From the NCBI GenBank assembly GCA_903945495.1, contig CAJAVU010000023.1:21220-85219 (forward strand): a stretch of 64,000 nucleotides of DNA, written 5' to 3'. Each line of letters begins with the position of its first letter. Within the stretch, counting starts at the first letter, position 1. The translations under genes and the position numbers were made by a program. Below are positions 28,671-36,425 of the stretch, one piece after another. Under the pieces are notes generated by a model, which saw only the letters and a program-made list of their open reading frames with translations, was not told the DNA's origin and made no database searches. This stretch comes from an uncultured Flavobacteriales bacterium (GTDB lineage Bacteria > Bacteroidota > Bacteroidia > Flavobacteriales_D > Crocinitomicaceae).

Positions 28671-29404
28671 TGGAAGCATTTATCGTTTATTCAAGTCTTA
28701 TTTTGTCTGTTGTTCTAGGTGGATTTTTCGTAACCTACTTGCAACAAACGAATAAAGCACAAATTATCAAGTTGCTTCTTGCTTTTAGCGGTGGTTTTTT
28801 ACTTGCGATTGCTTTCACCCATTTCATTCCAGATTTGTACCATGAAGAGTCAGCTTCTATTGGCATTTACATTCTAATTGGATTCTTGATTCAATTATTG
28901 ATGGAGTTCTTTTCAGGTGGAATTGAACACGGACACGTTCACGTTCACAAGGGTCAAAAAATGCCTTGGGGATTATTTATTTCGCTTTCAGTTCATTCAA
29001 TTTTAGAAGGAATTCCTTTAGGGAATCAATTGATGGGACACGAAATCTTAAGCTCTCACCACCACGGAGACGATAATTCGTTGTTATTAGGGATTTTATT
29101 TCATCAATTACCTGTTGCAATTGCCTTAATGACCTTGTTGATCAATACAAAGCTAACGACTGCAAAAGCTTGGATTGTTTTAATGCTGTTCGGAATAATG
29201 ACGCCACTCGGTGTTTTAGTAGGAATGTTAACGCTTCCAGGAGAATTTGGCCTGGATTATCACGTTATTCTTGCAATCGTTGTTGGTATGTTCTTGCACA
29301 TTTCAACCACAATTATCTTTGAAACATCCGAAAATCACAAATTCAACTTATTGAAATTATTGGCCATTTTTGTGGGCTGTGGATTGGCGTTTTTGATGCA
29401 CTGA
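28670..29404 (+). CDS. ZIP-family divalent metal transporter
   Basis: 244 residues with about eight membrane segments. The histidine-rich loop is EHGHVHVHKG (about 85-94). The metal-path motifs are HSILEGIPLG (about 104-113, TM4) and FHQLPVAIAL (about 144-153, TM5), as in ZIP importers of Zn, Fe or Mn. It imports metal into the cytoplasm. It is coupled to the preceding methyltransferase by a 1-nt overlap; a functional link between the two is not obvious. Confidence 0.9.
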   Translation: MEAFIVYSSLILSVVLGGFFVTYLQQTNKAQIIKLLLAFSGGFLLAIAFTHFIPDLYHEESASIGIYILIGFLIQLLMEFFSGGIEHGHVHVHKGQKMPWGLFISLSVHSILEGIPLGNQLMGHEILSSHHHGDDNSLLLGILFHQLPVAIALMTLLINTKLTTAKAWIVLMLFGIMTPLGVLVGMLTLPGEFGLDYHVILAIVVGMFLHISTTIIFETSENHKFNLLKLLAIFVGCGLAFLMH

Positions 29405-29701
29405 TCCGTTTCTTGATCGCTTTGAGAATGTTTAATTTGCCTATGAAGAATCTATCGTTGAAAGGTAGATAAAAGTTCAGATTAATCAGCTTTTTATTAT
29501 AAAAATCCTCAACACTTTTTTTAGCGAATCTTATAATGGATGAATAAATAGTCAAATTATTGATCCAAGACAAGATACCTTCTGTGTTGGGATTTCAATT
29601 TTTCAAATTTGTATTCTTATTTGAACATTCTATTTAAAGTCATTCTTCAATTATATAATTAATTCCTATTTTTGACAACATTCATAAATAAACAATAGGA
29701 T
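29405..29701. other. Non-coding spacer with one promoter box
   Basis: About 300 nt with no supported gene. It contains a TAnnTTTG box for the downstream lipoprotein gene. A 24-nt stretch (about 29443-29466) matches a piece of the M23 peptidase gene near 51316-51339 with one mismatch. A 76-codon minus-strand frame across it overlaps the ZIP gene and shows no family features. Confidence 0.6.
29667..29674 (+). promoter_or_regulatory. -7 box of the small lipoprotein gene
   Basis: TATTTTTG (TAnnTTTG) lies 27 nt before the ATG at 29702. No -33 TTTG is present. Confidence 0.45.
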
Positions 29702-30082
29702 ATGAGAAAATTATTTTTTCTGTTTATAACAATGTTGATACTGTCTTCTTGTAACTCTAAAATTACAACTTTAAAGAATGATCTACTCGATAATGTTGAA
29801 AAATTAAATCAAATTAAAAAAGAAAATTCAGGTTTTAGATATAATCATGAGATTAAGGAATTTTTACTCTTTCAAAAACCAATCATTGATAAAATTATAT
29901 CCTTAGAGGCAGAAATTGACGCTTATTATAATAGAAATCCAAAAAACGCAGAATACTATTATCGTTACTATAATGAGCAAAAAATTAAAGATTGTTGTTG
30001 GGACAATAACAACTTCTTGATAGATGCACAATTAGCTAACATGGCCACAAAAATATATGTGATCGAAGATGCATACAAATGA
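29702..30082 (+). CDS. Small lipoprotein of unknown function
   Basis: 126 residues with a lipoprotein signal peptide and lipobox ending LSSC (Cys17), so it should be lipidated and sit in the inner or outer membrane. The mature part is helical and Asn/Lys/Tyr-rich (AYYNRNPKNAEYYYRYYNE) with a CCWDNNN segment. No family is recognised. It is more AT-rich than its neighbours and stands alone at the edge of the polysaccharide locus, on the opposite strand, which suggests a lineage-specific or acquired gene. Confidence 0.65.
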   Translation: MRKLFFLFITMLILSSCNSKITTLKNDLLDNVEKLNQIKKENSGFRYNHEIKEFLLFQKPIIDKIISLEAEIDAYYNRNPKNAEYYYRYYNEQKIKDCCWDNNNFLIDAQLANMATKIYVIEDAYK

Positions 30083-30105
30083 TTCGTAATTCTATCAGAC
30101 TTTTC

Positions 30106-30693
30106 TTAGCCTATCATTCGTTTGAAAGTTGCCCACATTATTTTTAGATCTGTTCCAACTGTTGGACGTTCGAGGTATTTCTTGTTCATCTCTATTTTGG
30201 TTGGCATAATGACTTCGATATAGGTTTTGTGTGGATCTTCAGAATTACCCAACAATTCATTTTCGTTGAAATATTCTACCGAAGCGTAATCTGTAATTCC
30301 TGGTTGCACATTTAAAATCTGACGTTGGTCTTCTGTGTATAAATCAACAAATTCTTTGACTTCAGGGCGCGGACCAACGATGCTCATCTCCCCTTTCAAG
30401 ACATTGATAAACTGAGGAAATTCATCCAATTTAAACTTACGCAAGAAATACCCAGAATTAGTAATTCGAGGATCGCGCATACCAACCGTTAATTTACCCG
30501 CTTTGTCTGCATCTTTTCGCATTGAACGAAATTTCAACATTTTAAATGGAATTCCATGTTTACCAATTCGCTCCTGCCGATAAAAAACACCACCTTTTGA
30601 TTCTAGTAAAATCCAGACAGCCATAACAATTCCAATTGGCAGAAATAGACTCAAGATTATGAGCGAAACGAGTATGTCGAAAATTCTTTTCAC
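30106..30693 (-). CDS. Initiating phosphoglycosyl transferase (PglC/WcaJ-type sugar transferase)
   Basis: The 195-residue bacterial sugar transferase has one N-terminal hydrophobic segment (re-entrant helix, residues 7-30), the VFYRQERIG and FKMLKFRSM motifs, the catalytic Asp-Glu pair in KLDEFPQF, and MSIVGPRPE. The short length fits the monotopic PglC form. It loads the first sugar-phosphate onto undecaprenyl phosphate to start repeat-unit synthesis. It is the last gene of the polysaccharide run on this strand. Confidence 0.92.
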   Translation of the reverse strand: MKRIFDILVSLIILSLFLPIGIVMAVWILLESKGGVFYRQERIGKHGIPFKMLKFRSMRKDADKAGKLTVGMRDPRITNSGYFLRKFKLDEFPQFINVLKGEMSIVGPRPEVKEFVDLYTEDQRQILNVQPGITDYASVEYFNENELLGNSEDPHKTYIEVIMPTKIEMNKKYLERPTVGTDLKIMWATFKRMIG

Positions 30694-30716
30694 TAATTAG
30701 AACATGAGAATGAAAA

Positions 30717-30744
30717 GATGAAGGAATGAAGGAATGAAAGAATG
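30717..30744. repeat. Degenerate 8-bp tandem repeat (GGAATGAA-type)
   Basis: GATGAAGGAATGAAGGAATG and AAAGAATG form about three and a half imperfect copies of an octamer. It lies just downstream (in gene direction) of the four-helix-bundle gene, in inverted orientation relative to the octamer array on its other side. Confidence 0.75.
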
Positions 30745-30772
30745 TTCTTATTCATTTGATCTCAAATTATTT

Positions 30773-31126
30773 TTAGCGATTGGCTTTTGATGATTTTAAT
30801 ATGCTCGTTAAAATTACAATTAATTCGCCGCAATCATTTGTCAGTTCCTTTAAATTTGGATTTGAATAAATATCCGATGCCTGAATCAGTCTTAACCAAT
30901 ATTTTGCCTCTTTAGCTTCTTTTAAAGATATTTGAAGTTTCGCAATGAACTCTGCCTTTGAAATTGCACCTTGTGATTCTTCTATGTTTGCACCAATACT
31001 GGTTCCACTTTTTAATAACTGGCGAGAAATAACGTATTCTTTTTTTTCATTTTGCATTTGAAATGAAAACTTTACGATTTTAACTGCAAAATCAAAACTC
31101 TTAGTTACAATTATATTCTCTTTCAT
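30773..31126 (-). CDS. Four-helix-bundle protein (S23/IVP family, PF05635)
   Basis: 117 residues with the family pattern: start KENIIVTKSFDFAVKIVK, then QLLKSGTSIGANIEES and FIAKLQISLKEAKEAKYWL. The family was first found in intervening sequences of spirochaete 23S rRNA genes and also occurs as free genes. It forms a pentameric helical bundle; the cellular role is unknown. It interrupts a polysaccharide gene run and is framed by 8-bp repeats on both sides, so it may be a mobile insertion. Confidence 0.9.
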   Translation of the reverse strand: MKENIIVTKSFDFAVKIVKFSFQMQNEKKEYVISRQLLKSGTSIGANIEESQGAISKAEFIAKLQISLKEAKEAKYWLRLIQASDIYSNPNLKELTNDCGELIVILTSILKSSKANR

Positions 31127-31142
31127 GGTCCTTACTGAAAAC

Positions 31143-31221
31143 TTAATTCCTTAATTCCTTAATTCCTTAATTCCTTAATTCCTTAATTCCTTAATTCCTT
31201 AATTCCTTAATTCCTTAATTC
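31143..31221. repeat. Perfect 8-bp tandem repeat, TTAATTCC x 9.9
   Basis: Nine exact copies of TTAATTCC run from 31143 to 31214, followed by seven bases of a tenth. The array lies between the four-helix-bundle start codon and the aminotransferase stop codon and occupies most of the spacer. Slippage-prone arrays of this kind vary in copy number. Confidence 0.98.
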
Positions 31222-31222
31222 T

Positions 31223-32431
31223 TTACAAAATCGAATCGACAGCTTTCTTCACAGCATTTACAACTGTTTGAACTTGCGCATCCGTCAAATTATAATAAAC
31301 AGGCAACGAAATTTCATTGTGGTATTTATTCCATGTTTCAGGATAATCTTCCATTTTGTAACCGCGTTTTTTGTACGCCGTCAAGGTTGGTAATGGTAAA
31401 AAGTGAACATTCACAGAAACATCTTGATCAAAAATCACTTGCATGATCGCATCGCGTTGTGCTTCAGTAATGTTTGCAATGCGCAACTGATATAAATGAT
31501 AACAACTTATTTTGCTTTCTGTCGTGTGAAGTGGCGTAATTGCCCATGATTCATTTGCAAAAGCAGCATCGTATTGTTCGAAAATCGATTTTCTTCGATC
31601 TAGATTCTCTTGATAGCGTTCCAATTCAACCAAGCCAATTGCAGCTTGTAAATCTGTCATGTTGCATTTAAAACCTGGCTCTTCAACATCATAACGCCAG
31701 TTACCTTTTTGCGTTTTTGCCAAAGCATCTTTGTTTTGACCATGCAAAATCATTGTACAAAACGCTGTATAGATTTCATCGTGATCAAAGTTGTCAGGCA
31801 AATTGAAACACAAAGCGCCACCTTCCGCTGTTGTCAAATTTTTCACTGCATGAAACGAAAAAGAGCTAATGTCAGTCAAAGAACCTGAACGTTTTCCATT
31901 GTAGGTTGCTCCAAAACTATGCGCTGCATCACTGATAACAAGAATACGATCTAATTGCTCTTGTTTTTCGTTATTCGCCGAAAACATCGATCGAATTCCT
32001 TCTTCTCTAACCAATGCATTCAATTGGTCATAATCACACGGAAAGCCAGCTAAATCAACAGCAATTATCGCTTTTGTTCTAGGCGTAATTGCATTTCGAA
32101 CCGCTTCAACTGAAATATTAAAATCTCCTGGGTTAACATCCACCATAACTGGTTTCGCTCCAGCGTGAACAATTACATTTGCACTTGCACAATACGTGTA
32201 AGCAGGAAGAATCACTTCATCACCTTCTTGAATTCCCCACCAATTCAATAACACCTGCATTCCCATAGTCCAAGAATTGACCGCAACCGTAGTTTTACAA
32301 CCACAGTATTCAGTTATTTTCTTTTCAAAAAGTTTCGTTCGAGGACCAGTTGTAATCCAACCACTTTGCAAAGCAGCTGTAACCTCATCAATGACTTTTT
32401 GATCTATTCTTGGTGGTGAAAATGGAATCAT
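31223..32431 (-). CDS. DegT/DnrJ/EryC1-family sugar aminotransferase
   Basis: 402 residues of the PLP fold type I sugar aminotransferase family. The PLP-binding lysine is Lys197 in FSFHAVKNLTTAEGG. Other motifs are the N-terminal WITTGPRTKLFEKKI and ISDAAHSFGA. These enzymes put an amino group on a nucleotide-linked keto sugar, giving amino sugars such as 4-amino-4,6-dideoxyhexoses. Located in the glycan locus, it implies that the surface polysaccharide contains an amino-deoxy sugar. The stop is followed directly by the octamer array. Confidence 0.92.
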   Translation of the reverse strand: MIPFSPPRIDQKVIDEVTAALQSGWITTGPRTKLFEKKITEYCGCKTTVAVNSWTMGMQVLLNWWGIQEGDEVILPAYTYCASANVIVHAGAKPVMVDVNPGDFNISVEAVRNAITPRTKAIIAVDLAGFPCDYDQLNALVREEGIRSMFSANNEKQEQLDRILVISDAAHSFGATYNGKRSGSLTDISSFSFHAVKNLTTAEGGALCFNLPDNFDHDEIYTAFCTMILHGQNKDALAKTQKGNWRYDVEEPGFKCNMTDLQAAIGLVELERYQENLDRRKSIFEQYDAAFANESWAITPLHTTESKISCYHLYQLRIANITEAQRDAIMQVIFDQDVSVNVHFLPLPTLTAYKKRGYKMEDYPETWNKYHNEISLPVYYNLTDAQVQTVVNAVKKAVDSIL

Positions 32432-32475
32432 ACAAATAATTTTAGTGTATTCGAATAACGCTTCGAAGTTAAGGA

Positions 32476-33501
32476 TTATCTCGACAATCGTTTTTGTTTA
32501 TCGGAAGGTTTTTTATTCAAAAGCATAAATTCAAAAATACCTTTCAAATAGCCTAAGCCATAACTAATATGAAGTAAGGGAAATGTGATTAATACATCCA
32601 TGAAATTGACCTTTTTATCTTCAGAAACAACATTAGCTGAAACATAAATAGCCAAAAAAACATACATCAAGAATGGAACAGAAGCCAGAAGGAAGACGGT
32701 TGGTGAAATAAACGGCAAAGGCAACAATAGCGCTAAATAACTCACAAATAAAGGCGGAACCAGTTGGCGGAGTGTCGTTACTGACTTGTGTTTTCGATTT
32801 ACATATACTTTCCAATAACCATATTGGAAAAATTGACGCCAAAGACCTGAGTAATTTCCTCGCACATAATATCGCAACGAACTATCATTGTCATAATAGA
32901 TTTTCCCACCTTCATTTGTAACACGAAAATTGAAATCATCGTCTTGATTACGAATCAATTCCTCGTCAAAAAAGCCGATTTTTTCAAACACCCAATAAGG
33001 ATACATTGGACTCGTTACGGTATCTGTATAACCCGATTTTTCTAAGGTTCTAAAATTTCCTAGTCCCATTCCAAATGCTGTAGACATTGCTTTGGAAATT
33101 ACTCGACCTGTTTCGTTTACGTATTCATTGACAATTTTACCACCCACACACCAAACAGATGGATCCGTTTCAAAGCGTTTCAAACTGTTTAATAAATAAT
33201 TTTGACTAAGGATGTGTCTTGCTCCAACAATCTGCACAAAATCGACCTTTCCACCTGCGTAAATACCAAGGTTAAACGCAAAGGGAGTTAATTGCTTTAG
33301 GTTGTCAACCAATTCTAAGTTTGGATACTGTTGGATTAGGTCATTGACACGTTCACGCGTTCCGTCATTACTCATTCCGTCAACAACAAAGACTTTAATT
33401 TCCGCAGAAACGGGTAAATCACATGCAAAAATCGCATGAATACACTCTTCGATGTATTGTTGCTCATTTCTACACGGTATTACAATGGAAATCTTTGTCA
33501 T
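32476..33501 (-). CDS. Family 2 glycosyltransferase with C-terminal membrane segments
   Basis: 341 residues. The N-terminal GT-A domain has ISIVIPCRNEQQYIEECI, VVDGMSNDGTRE and the metal-binding acidic cluster RNQDDDFNFR (about 186-195). The last 100 residues have about three hydrophobic helices. It probably adds one sugar to the lipid-linked repeat unit at the inner-membrane face. The start overlaps the stop of the DltA-like gene by 4 nt (ATGA), coupling it to the aminoacylation operon. Confidence 0.88.
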   Translation of the reverse strand: MTKISIVIPCRNEQQYIEECIHAIFACDLPVSAEIKVFVVDGMSNDGTRERVNDLIQQYPNLELVDNLKQLTPFAFNLGIYAGGKVDFVQIVGARHILSQNYLLNSLKRFETDPSVWCVGGKIVNEYVNETGRVISKAMSTAFGMGLGNFRTLEKSGYTDTVTSPMYPYWVFEKIGFFDEELIRNQDDDFNFRVTNEGGKIYYDNDSSLRYYVRGNYSGLWRQFFQYGYWKVYVNRKHKSVTTLRQLVPPLFVSYLALLLPLPFISPTVFLLASVPFLMYVFLAIYVSANVVSEDKKVNFMDVLITFPLLHISYGLGYLKGIFEFMLLNKKPSDKQKRLSR

Positions 33502-35012
33502 GTATGAAAATTTTTAAATGCTTTGTTTAAATAAATTGCTTCCAGTTTCTTTTTATCCGTCTTACCACTTGTATTCAGTGGTATTTCATGAATTTTTCGA
33601 AAATCAGAAGGAATCATATATTCAGGTAATTTTTTTCGTAGAAAAGAGACCAACTCAGCTGAATCTAGTTCATTTTGAGCAGAATAAAATGCAACAATTT
33701 TCTTTGTTTCTCCTTTGCTTTTTAGACCAATCGTACTTGCATTTTCAATTGATTCGAATGTTTTTAGCGTAGAGGAAATATCTTCTAATTCGATGCGATA
33801 TCCATGGAATTTCACCATTTCATCGTTTCTCCCTGCATAAAAAATTAAGCCGTCTTTGTAATAACCTTGATCTCCAGTTAAATAAATCCGCTCGTTTTCA
33901 TAGGTGATGAATTTAGCTTGGTTCAATTCTTCATTGTTCAAATAACCAGGGGACAAGTGTTCGCCCTGAATGCAAATTTCACCTACTCCTTCTTCGTCTT
34001 CATTTAATAGAATGATTTTCGAATTTGGTTTCGGATATCCAATCGGCATGGCGTTGTATTTCTCGATGATTGAATCATTCAAGCGCACCGAGGTTGTTAA
34101 ATTTGTTGCTTCAGACGGACCATAGGCATTCCAAATAGCTGCAGAAGGAAAACGCTTTGCCAATTCCTGATAGGTTTTTACTGGTAAAGCTTCACCAGCG
34201 AAAACAAAGGAATGTAGATTCGGCAAATGTTCTTCTGTGAAACGCGGATCTCTCAAATAGAGATATACGAGACTTGGAGTCGAAATCCAAACGCTCACGT
34301 TGTGCGCAAGAATTTTATCAATTAAACCCGTTTGATCTTTTAACTCATCAGAGGTAACCGAGACGAGTGTTGCGCCTAAACGCAAAAATAAAAATTCATC
34401 AAATGATGCAAAATCAAAGCTTAAGGAAGAAACATTGAGCAAAACATCCGTTGAATCAATCGAAAAATCGTTTGAAATCCATTGTGAAAATTCGATAATT
34501 CCTTTACGTGCAATTGGTACACCTTTCGGACGACCAGTTGTTCCAGAAGTAAAGAGGATATAATTGATCTTATTCTCTGGTTCTAACGGATTTTTCAATT
34601 CAAAATCAATCTTTCCTTGTTGCTTAATACACGTTATAGATGGAGCTTGAATAACACAATCGAATAACTCGTTAATTGCAACGTCTGTCGTACAGTTGAT
34701 TAAAACTTGCGCCTTGCATTCCTCTTTCATCATTTGGATGCGCTCAAAAGGAAAAATAACATCTGCCGGAACATACACAGCTCCGTAGAGCATTAAAGCA
34801 GTTTTCGCTGCAATGATGTGTGCTTGTTTATGTCCGTAAATGATTACAGGATTACTTTTTGGAAGATTCAATTCATTCAACAACAGAAGTAATTTATTTA
34901 CTTCCATTTCGAAATCTCCCCATGACCAAGAAAAATCACTTCCAACAAGCGCAATTTTATCCTTTTCAACATCGGATTCAATCAGCTTATTATCTTCAAA
35001 TGAATACTTCAT
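33498..35012 (-). CDS. DltA-like adenylation enzyme (aminoacyl carrier-protein ligase)
   Basis: 504 residues of an ANL-superfamily adenylation domain: core A3 ILFTSGTTGRPKGVP, A5 WNAYGPSEATN, A7 IYLTGDQGYY, A8 RNDEMVKFHGYRIELED and the C-terminal catalytic lysine in NTSGKTDKKKL. Length and single-domain form match DltA, which activates D-alanine with ATP and loads it on the carrier protein DltC. Amino-acid choice cannot be read with certainty. It lies downstream of genes for a carrier protein, DltD, a DltX-like peptide and an MBOAT, so it supplies the acyl donor. The start is preceded by AGGAG 12 nt upstream of the ATG. Confidence 0.87.
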   Translation of the reverse strand: MKYSFEDNKLIESDVEKDKIALVGSDFSWSWGDFEMEVNKLLLLLNELNLPKSNPVIIYGHKQAHIIAAKTALMLYGAVYVPADVIFPFERIQMMKEECKAQVLINCTTDVAINELFDCVIQAPSITCIKQQGKIDFELKNPLEPENKINYILFTSGTTGRPKGVPIARKGIIEFSQWISNDFSIDSTDVLLNVSSLSFDFASFDEFLFLRLGATLVSVTSDELKDQTGLIDKILAHNVSVWISTPSLVYLYLRDPRFTEEHLPNLHSFVFAGEALPVKTYQELAKRFPSAAIWNAYGPSEATNLTTSVRLNDSIIEKYNAMPIGYPKPNSKIILLNEDEEGVGEICIQGEHLSPGYLNNEELNQAKFITYENERIYLTGDQGYYKDGLIFYAGRNDEMVKFHGYRIELEDISSTLKTFESIENASTIGLKSKGETKKIVAFYSAQNELDSAELVSFLRKKLPEYMIPSDFRKIHEIPLNTSGKTDKKKLEAIYLNKAFKNFHT

Positions 35013-35058
35013 AGTTCCTTATTTCTCCTGCAAGGTTAAACATCAACTGATTTTCGGC

Positions 35059-36255
35059 TTAAAACAACTTTCCGCTAAAAATATAGATTGAAACGGCAAC
35101 CGCATTCACCAGCATGAAAATCGATAAAACCTTGACCAATTGCGGGTTCAAATTACCAAATAAAACATCACGTCCTTCTTTTTTGCAGCGATAATTGTAA
35201 TAGTTATGGATTACCGAGTACAATCCGAAAAGCATACCTGATGCTACATAATGTAGTTCAAAGCCATTCCAAAAACCCATTAATGTAAAGGTTAAGAACA
35301 AGGCTACACTTTGACGTTGAATGGACGTGTTAAAGCGTTTTTTACTCGTGAAATTTTTAAATATCGGTTTGAAGAAATAGTCGTTTAACCAATCTCCCAA
35401 TGATTTATGCCAACGTTGCCAAAACTCTTTCGGATTTTGAGCAAGAAAAGGTTTGTCAAAATTTCGTGGAACCTGAATACCCAAAAAATATCCAAACGCC
35501 ATGGCTAACAGCGAGTAACCCGCAAAATCAAAGAATAAATAGACCAAATATCCATACATATCAACCAAATAGTAGATGATGCCATGGAACTGATCTAGAT
35601 GCGTAAGCAATAAACTATTTAAAGCCGTTGCAAGAATGTATTTGAACAAAAGTCCTGCCACCAGGAAATCCATTCCTTTCAGAACATTAGCCGAATTAAT
35701 ACTGCTAAATCCTAAATCAACGTTCTTTTCGAAACGCTCATAGCGATCAATTGGACCAATTAAAAGTGTTGGAGGAAACGCTAAGAATGTAAAATACGAA
35801 ATAAACGATATCTCTTTTCGATTTGCTTCATCGAAATGAATTTGGAGCATTTTAAACGACGCGTAGGATAAACCAGCAATCTGAAAAATAGACTGAACTG
35901 AAAGCTTAAAACTTGGCAAGACATTGAACAACTTCATTAAAAAAAGCGGCAAGACATACAGAATGATGATTTTAGCACCTTTCCAATTGTGTTTCTTTGA
36001 ACAGAACTTAAATAAGAAAAATCCATATCCAATAAACGCGATGAAATGCAGTGGTTTTGGAAATAATAGCAACAAATAGATGAAGGAAATTACAGCTAGA
36101 AAATAGCCATAGGCTTTTACCGAATTTGAAAACCCAGCTTTTAACAGAAGTCCAAGACCAACAAGCAAAAAGAGGAATACATAAAACTGACCATTTGCAA
36201 ACGGCAAGGTGTTGTGCAATTCTAAAAATGGACTTATGTCTGTCGTAAATATCAA
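35059..36255 (-). CDS. DltB-like MBOAT acyltransferase
   Basis: 398 residues with about 11 membrane segments. The MBOAT signatures are FWQRWHKSLGDWLNDYF (conserved Trp-His region) and the catalytic histidine in GFELHYVASG (His335 counting from the start used). DltB passes activated D-alanine across the inner membrane. The only in-frame start before the conserved region is TTG at 36255, with GGA 4-6 nt upstream. The stop of the DltX-like gene lies 11 nt before it, suggesting coupled translation. AlgI/PatA-type O-acetylating MBOATs are the alternative, but the DltA, DltC and DltD neighbours favour DltB. Confidence 0.85.
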   Translation of the reverse strand: MIFTTDISPFLELHNTLPFANGQFYVFLFLLVGLGLLLKAGFSNSVKAYGYFLAVISFIYLLLLFPKPLHFIAFIGYGFFLFKFCSKKHNWKGAKIIILYVLPLFLMKLFNVLPSFKLSVQSIFQIAGLSYASFKMLQIHFDEANRKEISFISYFTFLAFPPTLLIGPIDRYERFEKNVDLGFSSINSANVLKGMDFLVAGLLFKYILATALNSLLLTHLDQFHGIIYYLVDMYGYLVYLFFDFAGYSLLAMAFGYFLGIQVPRNFDKPFLAQNPKEFWQRWHKSLGDWLNDYFFKPIFKNFTSKKRFNTSIQRQSVALFLTFTLMGFWNGFELHYVASGMLFGLYSVIHNYYNYRCKKEGRDVLFGNLNPQLVKVLSIFMLVNAVAVSIYIFSGKLF

Positions 36256-36266
36256 ATTTCCAAAGA

Positions 36267-36425
36267 TTAAAATTGTTGATAGACAAAATCCACTTTTGAT
36301 TTTGTTTCGATGTTTTGGTTTGGATAAACAAGCTCCTCAATATTGACTACGTAGATTAGAAAATAACCTACTATCAACAAGGTATACAGCAATACATTGT
36401 ATAGAAATCTATTTTTTCTCTCCAT
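36267..36425 (-). CDS. DltX-like single-pass microprotein
   Basis: 52 codons, ATG at 36425 to TAA at 36267. It begins inside the last 17 nt of the dltD-like gene in another frame and ends 11 nt before the dltB-like start. A basic N-terminus (MERKNR) precedes one hydrophobic helix (about residues 10-28), then a polar stretch, and the protein ends DFVYQQF. Gram-positive DltX is a ~50-residue single-pass protein encoded in the dlt operon whose C-terminal aromatic motif (F-x-Y-x-x-F) holds the Tyr proposed to carry D-alanine between DltB and DltD. Here that would be Tyr49. Position, size, topology and motif all agree; no homology search was possible. Confidence 0.72.
   Translation of the reverse strand: MERKNRFLYNVLLYTLLIVGYFLIYVVNIEELVYPNQNIETKSKVDFVYQQF

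Noticed and set aside
29343..29573. 76-codon minus-strand frame between the ZIP gene and the lipoprotein gene
   Set aside because: Overlaps the ZIP 3' end, has no recognisable domain, signal or promoter box.
31143..31221. Octamer array as a CRISPR array
   Set aside because: Units are 8 bp and directly adjacent with no spacers; no cas genes nearby.
36008..36340. 110-codon minus-strand frame across the dltB-like start
   Set aside because: Overlaps most of the DltX-like gene and the MBOAT N-terminus in a third frame, without membrane or family features.
36256..36425. Idea that the short frame before the MBOAT is an N-terminal extension of the MBOAT protein
   Set aside because: Reading base by base, it is in another frame and ends with TAA at 36267-36269; the MBOAT frame has a stop at 36337-36339 and only TTG 36255 as start.
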